Notes under the pieces: generated by a model
Databases searched by the model: none
What the model was told of the DNA's origin: nothing
The model's input: the letters and a program-made list of their open reading frames with translations, nothing else
Shown: in pieces, positions 39,839-48,373 of the stretch
How the letters are laid out: the number at the start of each line of letters is the position of its first letter
Numbering within the stretch: the first letter of the stretch is position 1
Assembly: GCF_000813845.1 (NCBI RefSeq)
Contig: NZ_JWTB01000024.1
Location: 62,001 to 126,000, forward strand
Length of the DNA: 64,000 nucleotides
DNA from: Pseudarthrobacter phenanthrenivorans
GTDB taxonomy: Bacteria; Actinomycetota; Actinomycetes; Actinomycetales; Micrococcaceae
Reading direction: 5' to 3'
Position numbers and translations under genes: made by a program

Positions 39839-39908
39839 GTCTCTCCGGGGGTGTTGGGGGCGGACGGGAAGTCCGCGCCCCGGTACCTGGTGGGTGCGGG
39901 CGGCGGGA

Positions 39909-40742
39909 CTAGTTTTTGACCTTCAGCGACATTAGCATCCGCTGCACGTTGGCAAAGTCGGAACTGTCGTTGACGTACTGGGCTGCCTGCGCGAGCGTAT
40001 CGAAGGCCTGTGCGGGGGCCACCTTTTCATCGGGCGCGAATGCCTTGAGGGCCACCAGGTCGCCGAAGGAGTAGTCCCCCTTGCCGTCCGGACCACGGAC
40101 CACGTTGCGCAGTTCGCACGCCCGGCCGTCCGTGCCGCCGACGAGGTTGGTGATGCCGTAGGACCCGAAGTAGCGGTACCCCTGGATGACCCGGTAGACC
40201 ATCCGCGGCGGGATGGTTCCGGCACCGCCCTGGGCGGCCAGGTCGAACGGGACGCTGCTGATCACCGTATACGGATGCCGGGCGTCGTCCGGGCAGTCAG
40301 GGGACGACGGCGGCAGCCCGGTCCGGAGCGCGGCGACGAAGGTCCCGTCGGGCTTCTTCACCTCGACCTTCAGTCCGCCGGGAAGGACCCCTTCCTCCGG
40401 CGCCACCGATTGGGCGATCCAGTCCGACGGCAGGTCGAAACTGACCGTCTTTGCCGGGTCCGAGAAGGTCTTCCAGGAAGCGGCAGTGGCCGCCGCCAGG
40501 GGTTCCCCCGGCGTCGCGGAGGCGGAAGCCTGGGAACTGCCAACCCCGTCCGGAGCGGCCGATGCCGTCCCCGAGGCCCCTGATCCGGCAGCCGCTGTTC
40601 CGGACGCCGCCGGTCCCGACGTTGCCGGCTGGGCCGTCCACCCCGGGCCTGCCTGTTGCGGCCCGGAGCAGCCCGCCAGCAGCACTGCGGCAGCCACCAG
40701 TGACATGGTGGAAAGAACGGACGATCGCGGCGTGCCTGTCAT
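39909..40742 (-). CDS. hypothetical lipoprotein
   Basis: A 277-residue protein. Its signal peptide ends in the lipobox LLAGC (MSLVAAAVLLAGC), followed by about 55 residues rich in Ala, Gly and Ser. The folded part begins FSDPAKTVSFDLPSDWIA, a phrase also seen in PsbP-like or lipoprotein LpqN-like domains, but I would not assign it. Two cysteines in the mature part could form a disulfide. TAGGCT lies 7 bases before ATG 40742, which supports that start; ATG 40706 is the alternative. Function unknown. Confidence 0.8.
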   Translation of the reverse strand: MTGTPRSSVLSTMSLVAAAVLLAGCSGPQQAGPGWTAQPATSGPAASGTAAAGSGASGTASAAPDGVGSSQASASATPGEPLAAATAASWKTFSDPAKTVSFDLPSDWIAQSVAPEEGVLPGGLKVEVKKPDGTFVAALRTGLPPSSPDCPDDARHPYTVISSVPFDLAAQGGAGTIPPRMVYRVIQGYRYFGSYGITNLVGGTDGRACELRNVVRGPDGKGDYSFGDLVALKAFAPDEKVAPAQAFDTLAQAAQYVNDSSDFANVQRMLMSLKVKN

Positions 40743-40749
40743 GGGAGCC

Positions 40750-40755
40750 AGCCTA
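40750..40755 (-). promoter_or_regulatory. -10 box of the lipoprotein gene (leaderless)
   Basis: TAGGCT on the minus strand, 7 bases before ATG 40742. Confidence 0.5.
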
Positions 40756-40896
40756 GCGGCGGCGCACCCGCGCCGGCGGCCGGCACGGCGGTGTTTCCTG
40801 CGCTGCCGCCACCGCCCTCCGCCAGTCCCCTGCCATCCTCCGCCCGCGCACCCGCCGCCGTGTCGCCGTCGAACGTTCGCTGCCCTGCCCTGCGAC

Positions 40897-40902
40897 TAGG
40901 CT
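40897..40902 (+). promoter_or_regulatory. -10 box of the DUF1684 gene (leaderless)
   Basis: TAGGCT, 6 bases before ATG 40909. Confidence 0.5.
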
Positions 40903-40908
40903 GGGGCT

Positions 40909-41571
40909 ATGGCGGAAGATCAGCTCGGCGCAGCAGAAGACAAACCCGCGGACATCTCCGCCCTGGATATCGTCGACTGGCGGCTGCGCACGTTCGCCCT
41001 CTACGACAATGTCCGCCGGATCTCCGCCGACAGCCCGGCCGAGGCGCACTCGTACTGGCGACACCAGCGCGACCTCATGTTCGGCACGCATCCGGCCTCG
41101 GCGCTGACTGCCGCGGACAAGGCCCGGTTCTCCGGGCTGAAGACTGCCGACTACGATCCCATCTACCGGTTCCACGTGCCGCTGACCAAGGAAGGCGCCG
41201 GCCGGGAGATGAGCGTCGAGACCGGCACCGACGGCGTGGTGCACTTTGTCCGGCTGGGAACTTTCGACCTGCCGGAAATGGGCCAGCTGGCCGTGTGGAA
41301 GCTCCACGGCTACGGCGGGGGCATCTTCGTGCCGTTCCGCGACGCCACGGCCGGGCAGCCGGGTGGCACCTACGGCGCCGGCCGCTACCTCCTGGACACC
41401 ATCAAGGGCGCCTTCCATGGCGTCAACGGCAGTGGCCCCGGCGCCCGGTACGTCCTGGACTTCAACTTCGCCTACAACCCCTCCTGTGCCTACAACGACG
41501 CGTGGGCGTGCCCGCTCCCGGGGCCGTCCAACCGGTTGGCGGTGGAGATTCCCGTGGGCGAGCTGTGCTGA
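40909..41571 (+). CDS. DUF1684 domain-containing protein
   Basis: A 220-residue cytoplasmic protein. WRHQRDLMFGTHPASAL, DYDPIYRFHVPL, GGIFVPFRDATAG, GTYGAGRYLLDT and LDFNFAYNPSCAYNDAWACPLPGPSNRLAV are the conserved stretches of the DUF1684 family. The cysteine-containing NPSCAY-x(5)-CPLP and the GGTYGAGRY loop look like an active or binding site, but no biochemical role is known to me. It is leaderless by its promoter position. Confidence 0.9.
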   Translation: MAEDQLGAAEDKPADISALDIVDWRLRTFALYDNVRRISADSPAEAHSYWRHQRDLMFGTHPASALTAADKARFSGLKTADYDPIYRFHVPLTKEGAGREMSVETGTDGVVHFVRLGTFDLPEMGQLAVWKLHGYGGGIFVPFRDATAGQPGGTYGAGRYLLDTIKGAFHGVNGSGPGARYVLDFNFAYNPSCAYNDAWACPLPGPSNRLAVEIPVGELC

Positions 41572-41657
41572 TTCATGGTGGTTGTTTCCAGACGCCCCCT
41601 GCGCCTTCCGTCACTGTCCCCTGCCCGCGGCACTAAGCGTGCCGCCGGTGCCGCCGC

Positions 41658-42161
41658 GTGAGGGAAGGGCCGGCAGCGCCCACGATCCAGGAGTCGCCGG
41701 TCCAGGAGTCCCCCGCCCGGCGCTTGCCCGCCACCAGGCATTACCGCGGGATCCTGCGTTTTCCGGTCATCCGGCAGTTGCTGCGCTTCTCCGGCGTCGG
41801 CGTCATCTGCACGGCGGTCTCGCTGGGGCTCTACGCGCTGCTGCGGCCGTGGCTTGGCGCCCAGCTGGCGAACGCGGTGGCACTGGTCCTGACCTCCCTG
41901 CTGAACACGGCCCTGAACCGGCGGCTGACATTCAAGATTGCGGGCCAGCAGCGCCGAACGCGTGACCACCTCAACGGCCTGGTGGTGATCGCGGTGGCCC
42001 TGGTGATCACCGGCAGCAGCCTGGGCGTGCTGCACTGGTTCAATCCGGACGCCACGGTGGGCGACGAACTCCTGGCCACAACGCTGTCCGGCTTCCTGGC
42101 CACCGCGGTGCGCTTCAGCATGCTGCGGCACTGGATCTTCCGCCGGGCCCGCCACCGCTGA
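41658..42161 (+). CDS. GtrA-family membrane protein
   Basis: A 167-residue protein with four predicted membrane helices after a 35-residue basic, Pro/Ser-rich N-terminus. LRFSGVGVICTAVSLGLYALL, ANAVALVLTSLLNTALNRRLTFK and the C-terminal ATAVRFSMLRHWIFR match the GtrA family, which moves or flips polyprenyl-linked sugars for cell-surface glycosylation. The start is GTG 41658 with AGGGA nearby. It ends 17 bases from the convergent nadS stop with no clear terminator. Confidence 0.88.
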   Translation: MREGPAAPTIQESPVQESPARRLPATRHYRGILRFPVIRQLLRFSGVGVICTAVSLGLYALLRPWLGAQLANAVALVLTSLLNTALNRRLTFKIAGQQRRTRDHLNGLVVIAVALVITGSSLGVLHWFNPDATVGDELLATTLSGFLATAVRFSMLRHWIFRRARHR

Positions 42162-42178
42162 TCGGGGCGTCCACCCGC

Positions 42179-43345
42179 CTAGCGGCCGTGGCCCGCGCCC
42201 AGGTTCCTGACGCCGGCGACGGCGGCCCTGACGGCGGCGGCCGCATGGTCCAAATCCTCCTGGCTCACGGAGGAATCGAAACTGAAGCGGACCGCGGTCT
42301 GCGCCACCTCGGCGGGTATCCCGAGGGCGGTGAGCACCGGCGAGGGCGCATCGGAGCCGGCGGCGCAGGCGGAGCCGCTGGAACAGACCACGCCGCGCCG
42401 TTCGAGCTCCAGGAGCACGGACTCGCCGCTGGTGCCGGGGAAGCAGAACGATGCCACGGACGGCAGCCGTTCACTGGGATGGCCGGTCAGGACGGCGTCC
42501 GGAACGCCGGCCACGACCTCGTGGATGAAGCGGTCACGCAGTGCGGCAACCCGTTCGCGCTGCTCTTTTTGGCGGTCTCCGGCCAGCCTGAGGGCGGTGG
42601 CCAGGCCAACCGCACCAGCCACGTTCTCCGTTCCGGACCGCCGGCCCCGTTCCTGTCCGCCGCCGTGGATGACCGGCTCCAGCCTGGTGCGGCTCCGGAC
42701 GAACAGCAGGCCACAGCCTTTGGGTGCCCCCAGCTTGTGCCCGGAGATGCTCATCGCGTCCACGCCGAGCGCCCGGGAATCGAGGGGCAGCCAGCCGGCG
42801 GCCTGGACGGCGTCGGTGTGGAATGGAATTCCGTGGGCGTGGGCCAGTTCAGCGAGCGCGGCGATGGGCTGGACGGTGCCCACCTCGTTGTTGGCATACA
42901 TGATGCTCACCAGCGCGGTCTCCGGCCGGAGCACCCCCGCCAACGCCGCGGGCGTGACGCGGCCCGTGCCATCCACCGGGACAACGTCCACGGTGAAGCC
43001 GTGGAAGCGTTCGAGGTAGCGCGCGGATTCCTGCACCGCTGGGTGTTCGACCGCGCTGATCACCACGCGGTCCAGCCGCGGGTCGGCGGCCTGCCGGGCC
43101 AGGGCGATTCCCTTGACGGCCAGGTTGTCCGCTTCCGTTCCCCCTGCCGTAAACACCACTTCGCCCTGCCGGCAACCGAGCACGCCGGCCACGGCCGCCC
43201 GTGCCTCCGCCAGCGCGGCTGCGGCAGCTTCGCCGAGGGTGTGGTGGCTGGAGGGGTTTCCGAAAGACCCCGTGAGGTAGGGCCACATGGCGTCCAGCAC
43301 TTCGCGGCGGACGGGGGTGGTGGCGGCGGCGTCGAGGAAGATCAC
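42179..43345 (-). CDS. nadS: cysteine desulfurase of the nad operon (NifS-like)
   Basis: A 388-residue PLP enzyme releasing sulfur from cysteine. The PLP lysine is in MSISGHKLGAPKG and the catalytic loop cysteine in GVVCSSGSACAAGSD. IFLDAAATTPVRREVLDAMWPYLTG is the usual N-terminus. The start is GTG 43345, 7 bases after the nadC stop. As last gene of ndnR-nadA-nadB-nadC-nadS it most likely builds the [4Fe-4S] cluster of NadA, as known for NadS of Corynebacterium. Confidence 0.92.
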   Translation of the reverse strand: MIFLDAAATTPVRREVLDAMWPYLTGSFGNPSSHHTLGEAAAAALAEARAAVAGVLGCRQGEVVFTAGGTEADNLAVKGIALARQAADPRLDRVVISAVEHPAVQESARYLERFHGFTVDVVPVDGTGRVTPAALAGVLRPETALVSIMYANNEVGTVQPIAALAELAHAHGIPFHTDAVQAAGWLPLDSRALGVDAMSISGHKLGAPKGCGLLFVRSRTRLEPVIHGGGQERGRRSGTENVAGAVGLATALRLAGDRQKEQRERVAALRDRFIHEVVAGVPDAVLTGHPSERLPSVASFCFPGTSGESVLLELERRGVVCSSGSACAAGSDAPSPVLTALGIPAEVAQTAVRFSFDSSVSQEDLDHAAAAVRAAVAGVRNLGAGHGR

Positions 43346-43352
43346 GGCAGCG

Positions 43353-44270
43353 TCACCCGGCGGCCAGTTCCACGTCGAGGCCCAGGTCCAGGGCTGCGAC
43401 CGAGTGCGTGAGGGCACCCACGGAGATGACATCCACGCCTGTGCCGGCGATGGCAGCGACGGTGCCGGGGTTGACGTTGCCGCTGGCCTCCACGGTGGCA
43501 CGGCCGTTAATGAGGGCCACCCCGGCCTTCAGCTCCTCCACGGTGAAGTTGTCCAGCATGATGGTGTCCACGCCGGCGGCCAGGACGGGTTCGATCTGGT
43601 CCATCCGGTCCACTTCCACTTCGAAGTGCGTGGTGTGGCCCAGCTGTGCCTTGGCGGCCAGCAGGAGGGCGGTGAGCTTCGCCGGGTCCCCGCCGGTCAT
43701 CACGGCGAGGTGGTTGTCCTTGGCCAGGACGGCATCGGACAGGCTGTACCGGTGGTTCGAACCGCCGCCGCACCGCACCGCGAACCGTTCCAGGATGCGC
43801 AGGCCCGGGGTTGTCTTGCGCGTGTCGGTGATCCGGGCGCGCGTACTCCCCGCCAGGCGCACGAACTCGGCGGTCCTGGTGGCGATCGCGGACATCCGCT
43901 GGACCAGGTTGAGTGCCACCCGTTCCGCGAGCAGCACCGAACGCGCACTGCCGCTGACCCGGGCGAGGTGCGTGCCGGCGTCGAACGATTCCCCGTCCGC
44001 CACGAGCAGCTCCACGCGGGTAGCGGGGTCGACCAGCTGCATCGCGTCCCGGAACACGGTGGCCCCGCTGAAGACGCCGGGGACCCGGGCGTTGAGGACG
44101 GCGGTGGCGGTGGCGCCGGCCGGAATGAGCAGCTGGGAGGTGATGTCCCCGGAGGGTGCGTCCTCGGCGAAGGCCCGTTCCAGGATCTCCCGTACGGGCG
44201 CGGACGGAAGGGTGAGGTCCAGGGCGGTGCGCAGGGCGGCCGCCTGGTCGATCACGGCGGGTTCAGTCAT
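43353..44270 (-). CDS. nadC: nicotinate-nucleotide diphosphorylase (carboxylating)
   Basis: A 305-residue quinolinate phosphoribosyltransferase, forming nicotinate mononucleotide. EDAPSGDITSQLL, AERVALNLVQRMSAIATRTAEFV, RITDTRKTTPGLRILERFAVRCGGG and IMLDNFTVEELKAGV are the family signatures. ATG 44270 lies 8 bases inside the end of nadB, so translation is coupled. Confidence 0.95.
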   Translation of the reverse strand: MTEPAVIDQAAALRTALDLTLPSAPVREILERAFAEDAPSGDITSQLLIPAGATATAVLNARVPGVFSGATVFRDAMQLVDPATRVELLVADGESFDAGTHLARVSGSARSVLLAERVALNLVQRMSAIATRTAEFVRLAGSTRARITDTRKTTPGLRILERFAVRCGGGSNHRYSLSDAVLAKDNHLAVMTGGDPAKLTALLLAAKAQLGHTTHFEVEVDRMDQIEPVLAAGVDTIMLDNFTVEELKAGVALINGRATVEASGNVNPGTVAAIAGTGVDVISVGALTHSVAALDLGLDVELAAG

Positions 44271-46053
44271 GGAGCAGGCTCGCTTTCGGACGGAGCGGGG
44301 ACGGACGGTCGGATTCTTCGGGGATGTCGCTGCGGTAGTGGGCGCCCAGGGATCCGGTCCGGTCCAGGGCGGCAGAGACGAGCAGCTGCGCGGCCAGCAA
44401 AAGGTTCCGGTCCTCGTACGCCAGGGGATCAGCGGAGTTCGGGTCAGCATCAGGACGGACGACGGCGGCCCAGGCGGCAAGGGTGCCGGCGGCCGAAGCC
44501 AACAGTTCCCCGGAGCGCAGCACCCCGGCATGGGCAGTCATCAACCGCCGAAGGGCCGCCCGGGAAAAGGGCTCCCCGGCCTCGTCTCCCCCACCGAAGC
44601 TGGACGGCCAACTCACTGCCGGCGCACCTGAGCGCTCCGCTGGTTGCCTTTCATAAGCGGCACCCACACCGGGACGAACCTCGGCGCCTGAGGGTGCTCC
44701 GGAAGCGTGCGTCAAGGGGAGGCCGCGCGCGGCCGAGGCAGCACGCGGAGGAGGGCCGTCAGGCGCCACCCAAGCACCGCCGTCGTAGTCACCGGAGAGG
44801 AAAGATTCAACCGCGCGGCGGCCAAAGACGAGTCCCTCCAGGAGGGAGTTGCTGGCCAGCCGGTTTGCCCCTTGGACGCCGGTGCAGGCAACTTCGCCGG
44901 CGGCGTAGAGGCCGGGGACGCTGGTGCGGCCGGAGAGGTCGGTGGCGACTCCGCCCATCCAGTAGTGGGCGGCGGGGGCGACGGGGACCAGTTCGCGGGT
45001 CCAGTCGATGCCGGCTTCGAGGGTCCTGCGGGTGAGGGTGGGGAAGCGCTGCTGGAGGAAGCCGGCGCCCCTGGACTCCTCGATGGCGCGGGCGTCCAGG
45101 TAGACGTGCCCGGTGGGGTCTCCGAGTTTGGCGAGGTGGAGGGCGATGCTGCGGGAAACGACGTCGCGCGGGGCCAGTTCGGCGTCGGGGTGGTACGCCT
45201 GCATGAAGCGCCGGCCGCTGGAGTCGAGCAGGACGGCGCCTTCGCCGCGGACGGCTTCGGAAATCAGCAGCGGCCCGTCCAGCCTGTCCGGGTGGGCGGT
45301 GGCTGCGCTGGCCAGGCAGGTGGGGTGGAACTGGAAGAACTCCAGGTCTGCCGTGGCTGCCCCGGCGCGGACGGCGAGCGCCAGGCCGTCGGCGGTGGCA
45401 ACGGCGGGGTTGGTGGTCTGGGCGAAGAGCTGCCCGGCTCCGCCGGTGGCGAGCAGGACGGCGTCCGCCTCAAGGCGGGCGGTTTCGCCGGCGTGCAGGT
45501 AGTCGACTCCCGCCACGCGGCCGTGCCGGATGACGAGTGCGTTGGCGTGGGCGCCGGTGAGGAGCGTGAGCTTGCCTTCGTCCCGCCGGGACAGCACGGC
45601 CTCGATGAGCGCGCCGGCGACGCGCGCACCCGTGGCGTCGCCTCCTGCGTGCAGGATGCGGGGGGCACTGTGGGCCGCTTCCAGCCCAAGCGCCGGGCCG
45701 CCGTCGTTCCCTTTGCTTTCACGTCCGGTGCCCTCATCCCCCGCATCGAAGGCCACCCCGTAGCGCTGGAGGCCCGTAATGTCCTGGCGCGCCTGCGTGC
45801 ACATCAGCCGGACGGCATCCTCGTTGCAGTGGCCGGCACCGGCCCGGAGCGTGTCGGCGATGTGCGCGGCAACGGTGTCCCCCGGCGCTGGCTCATCCAA
45901 CACCGCCGAAATGCCGCCCTGCGCGTACCAGGTGTTGCTGTTGTCCAGCGTGCCCTTGGTCAGCAGCACCACGTCCGCGCCGGCATCGGCAACCAGCAGC
46001 GCGGCGTAGAGCCCGGCGATGCCGCTTCCGACGACGGCGAGCCGGCGCGTCAT
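44263..46053 (-). CDS. nadB: L-aspartate oxidase
   Basis: A 596-residue FAD enzyme oxidising aspartate to iminoaspartate. It opens with the FAD motif LAVVGSGIAGLYAALLVADAG. GGAGQLFAQTTNPAVATADG, EFFQFHPTCLA, EAVRGEGAVLLDSSGRRFM and YWMGGVATDLSGRTSVPGLYAAGE are diagnostic. It is longer than usual because of about 65 Ala/Gly/Pro/Ser-rich residues (44570-44780) between the FAD domain and the C-terminal helical domain. The start ATG shares one base with the nadA stop. Confidence 0.94.
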   Translation of the reverse strand: MTRRLAVVGSGIAGLYAALLVADAGADVVLLTKGTLDNSNTWYAQGGISAVLDEPAPGDTVAAHIADTLRAGAGHCNEDAVRLMCTQARQDITGLQRYGVAFDAGDEGTGRESKGNDGGPALGLEAAHSAPRILHAGGDATGARVAGALIEAVLSRRDEGKLTLLTGAHANALVIRHGRVAGVDYLHAGETARLEADAVLLATGGAGQLFAQTTNPAVATADGLALAVRAGAATADLEFFQFHPTCLASAATAHPDRLDGPLLISEAVRGEGAVLLDSSGRRFMQAYHPDAELAPRDVVSRSIALHLAKLGDPTGHVYLDARAIEESRGAGFLQQRFPTLTRRTLEAGIDWTRELVPVAPAAHYWMGGVATDLSGRTSVPGLYAAGEVACTGVQGANRLASNSLLEGLVFGRRAVESFLSGDYDGGAWVAPDGPPPRAASAARGLPLTHASGAPSGAEVRPGVGAAYERQPAERSGAPAVSWPSSFGGGDEAGEPFSRAALRRLMTAHAGVLRSGELLASAAGTLAAWAAVVRPDADPNSADPLAYEDRNLLLAAQLLVSAALDRTGSLGAHYRSDIPEESDRPSPLRPKASLLHD

Positions 46054-47357
46054 CAGGGCCTCGCAGCGAGCATGCGCTCGAGCGCCGTCCTGGCGTTGGC
46101 CTGCACGTCGTCGTCCACGGTGATGCGGTTGACCACGCGGCCGGCCACCAGTTCCTCCAGCACCCAGGCCAGGTAGCCGGGGTGGATGCGGTACATGGTG
46201 GAGCAGGGGCAGATGACCGGGTCCAGGCAGAAGATGGTGTGCTGCGGGTACTCGGCGGCAAGCCGGTTCACCATGTTGATCTCGGTGCCGATGGCGAACG
46301 TGGTGGGCTCGGTGGCGGCGGCGATGGCCTTCTTGATGAAGTCCGTGGAACCGGCGGAGTCGGCTGCGTCCACCACCTCCATGGGGCATTCGGGGTGCAC
46401 GATGATCTGGACACCGGGGAAGTCCGCGCGGGCCTTCTCAATCTGGGCCACGTTGAAGCGCTTGTGGACGGAGCAGAACCCGTGCCAGAGGATGACCCGG
46501 GAATCCAGCAGCGCCGGTTCGTCATTGCCGCCCAGGTCCTTGCGCGGGTTCCACATGGGCATCTGCTCCAGGGGGACGCCCAAGGCCTTCGCGGTGTTGC
46601 GGCCCAAGTGCTGGTCCGGGAAGAAGAGCACCCGCTGTGCGCGCTGGAACGCCCACTCGAGCACGGTCCTGGCGTTGGAGGATGTGCAGACGATGCCGCC
46701 GTGTTCACCGCAGAACGCTTTCAGGGCGGCGGAGGAGTTCATGTAGGTGACGGGGATGACCGGGACCCGGCCGTCGGCGTCGCGCTCCGTGCCGAAGACC
46801 TCTGCCAGTTGCTCCCAGCATTCCTCCACCGAGTCCTCGTCCGCCATGTCCGCCATGGAGCAGCCGGCGGCGAGGTTGGGCAGGATGACCGCCTGCTCCG
46901 GGGTGGAGAGGATGTCCGCGGTCTCGGCCATGAAGTGGACGCCGCAGAAGACGATGGCCTCGGCGTCCGGCCGGGTCAATGCGGCGTTGGCGAGCTGGAA
47001 GGAATCACCGACGAAGTCCGCGTACTGGATCACTTCGTCGCGCTGGTAGAAGTGCCCCAGGATGACGGCCCGCTCCCCCAGCGCTGCCTTGGCGGCCCTG
47101 ATCCGCTCGTCAAGTTCGGCGTCGCTGGCCAGCTTGTACTCGTCCGGCAGCTGGCCCTGGCGCGGCGTGGAGGCCGGGGCGGGGTCCGCGCTGGAAGCGC
47201 CGGGGCCGTACGCGGGCACGCCGGCGAGTGCCTCGGCCAGATCATAGTCCCACGGGCCCTTGGCCAGCGCCGGGCTGCAGGTACTGCGTTCGGCCGCTGC
47301 GCCCTTTTCGGCCTGCTCGCGCGTGATCAGCTGGATTGCCGTGTTGACGCTGCTCAT
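46053..47357 (-). CDS. nadA: quinolinate synthase
   Basis: A 434-residue [4Fe-4S] enzyme joining iminoaspartate and dihydroxyacetone phosphate to quinolinate. Cluster cysteine candidates are Cys138 (VFCGVHFMAETADIL), Cys224 (GIVCTSSNA) and one in CLDPVICPCSTM (C383/C385). LGHFYQRDEVIQYADFVGDS is the substrate-binding start. An N-terminal extension of about 70 residues precedes the catalytic part, as in other Actinobacteria. Its ATG overlaps the stop of the regulator gene (ATGA). Confidence 0.95.
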   Translation of the reverse strand: MSSVNTAIQLITREQAEKGAAAERSTCSPALAKGPWDYDLAEALAGVPAYGPGASSADPAPASTPRQGQLPDEYKLASDAELDERIRAAKAALGERAVILGHFYQRDEVIQYADFVGDSFQLANAALTRPDAEAIVFCGVHFMAETADILSTPEQAVILPNLAAGCSMADMADEDSVEECWEQLAEVFGTERDADGRVPVIPVTYMNSSAALKAFCGEHGGIVCTSSNARTVLEWAFQRAQRVLFFPDQHLGRNTAKALGVPLEQMPMWNPRKDLGGNDEPALLDSRVILWHGFCSVHKRFNVAQIEKARADFPGVQIIVHPECPMEVVDAADSAGSTDFIKKAIAAATEPTTFAIGTEINMVNRLAAEYPQHTIFCLDPVICPCSTMYRIHPGYLAWVLEELVAGRVVNRITVDDDVQANARTALERMLAARP

Positions 47358-48073
47358 GGTGTGCTCCTGTTGTCTGGGTCAAGGCCTGGCCGGCCGGTAA
47401 AGCGGTAGAGGCGTGGCGGACGGTGCTTGCCGCCCTGGAGGTACTCCCCGGTTTCTTCGATTTCCGGGGTGGATTTGAGTTGCCGGCGGAAGTTCGCCGG
47501 ATCCAACTGCCGGTCAAGGACTGCTTCGTAGACTTCGCGGACCTGGGCCAGCGTGAAGTACTCGCCCAGCAGGTGGTAGGCCACGGACCCGTAGGCAAGC
47601 TTGTTGCGCAGCCGCCAGAGGGCGTAGTCCACGATGGCGTTGTGGTCGAACGCCAGGTCGCCGAGCCGGTCCGCGCGGAACCACCTGACATTCTCTGACT
47701 CGTCCGCGAGCGCAGCCTCCGTTGGCTGGACCAGGGCCCAGTACACGATGGAAACCACCCGCTGGGTGGGTGAGCGGTGCAGGCCGCCAAAGGCGTACAG
47801 CTGCTCAAGGTAGCGGGGCGCCAGGCCTGTGGTTTCCCGGAGGTTCCTGGCGGCGGCGTCCTGGAGCGATTCATCGTGGCTGAGCGGGCCTCCGGGCAGA
47901 GCCCACATGCCCTTGAAAGGCTCACGGATCCGGCGGACCAGGGGAAGCCACAGGGTGGGGCGGCCGGAGGTTTCGCTGGGCCTGAGCGCAAAGATCACCG
48001 TGGAGATGGCCAGCGACGGCGGCGCGGCCTGCCGCTCGGAAACATTTGCCGAGCTGTAGTACAAGCGGTCCAC
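47354..48073 (-). CDS. ndnR: NrtR/NdnR-type Nudix transcriptional repressor of NAD synthesis
   Basis: A 239-residue protein. A Nudix-like domain (residues about 20-150, with WALPGGPLSHDESLQDAAARNLRETTGL) is fused to a C-terminal winged helix (FTLAQVREVYEAVLDRQLDPANFRRQLKS). The Nudix box GX5EX7REUXEEXGU is degraded: the REUXEE part reads RNLRETTG, so hydrolase activity is doubtful. That is usual for NrtR regulators, which bind ADP-ribose. It is first in the ndnR-nadABC-nadS operon, with a 27-bp dyad in its own promoter. In Corynebacterium NdnR represses the same operon. Confidence 0.92.
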   Translation of the reverse strand: MDRLYYSSANVSERQAAPPSLAISTVIFALRPSETSGRPTLWLPLVRRIREPFKGMWALPGGPLSHDESLQDAAARNLRETTGLAPRYLEQLYAFGGLHRSPTQRVVSIVYWALVQPTEAALADESENVRWFRADRLGDLAFDHNAIVDYALWRLRNKLAYGSVAYHLLGEYFTLAQVREVYEAVLDRQLDPANFRRQLKSTPEIEETGEYLQGGKHRPPRLYRFTGRPGLDPDNRSTP

Positions 48074-48111
48074 CGCCTTTCGCCATCCCCGGCTGCCGGA
48101 TGGGCCACCGT

Positions 48112-48142
48112 ACGCTAGTTATGGTCAACTTGACCAAAACTA
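48112..48142 (-). promoter_or_regulatory. NdnR operator and -10 box of the nad operon
   Basis: Core 15-base dyad TGGTCAA-C-TTGACCA (48122-48136) extended by TAGTT (48116-48120) and AACTA (48138-48142) into a 27-base palindrome with a single mismatched pair. On the minus strand TAGCGT (48112-48117) is a fitting -10 box that overlaps the operator edge, and TTTTGG about 17 bases upstream could be the -35. A bound repressor would block the promoter. Confidence 0.82.
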
Positions 48143-48373
48143 ATTCTACGGGGCGCAGGACCGGAAAAGGAAATATTTCCGCCGGGGATTTTGGCAGCCG
48201 CCGGAGGGGACCTGCCATCCGCCTGCCTATGAGTCCGCCTTCGGGCCGGGGCCGGCTCCTTCCCCCGTTTTTGGCGCCGGACCGGAGACGGTAAATTCAA
48301 GAGGTCCCACAAGGACCTCCGGACCCTCCCGGACCGGAACCATCGAACCAAGCCCCAGAAGGTGCCCATCCCC

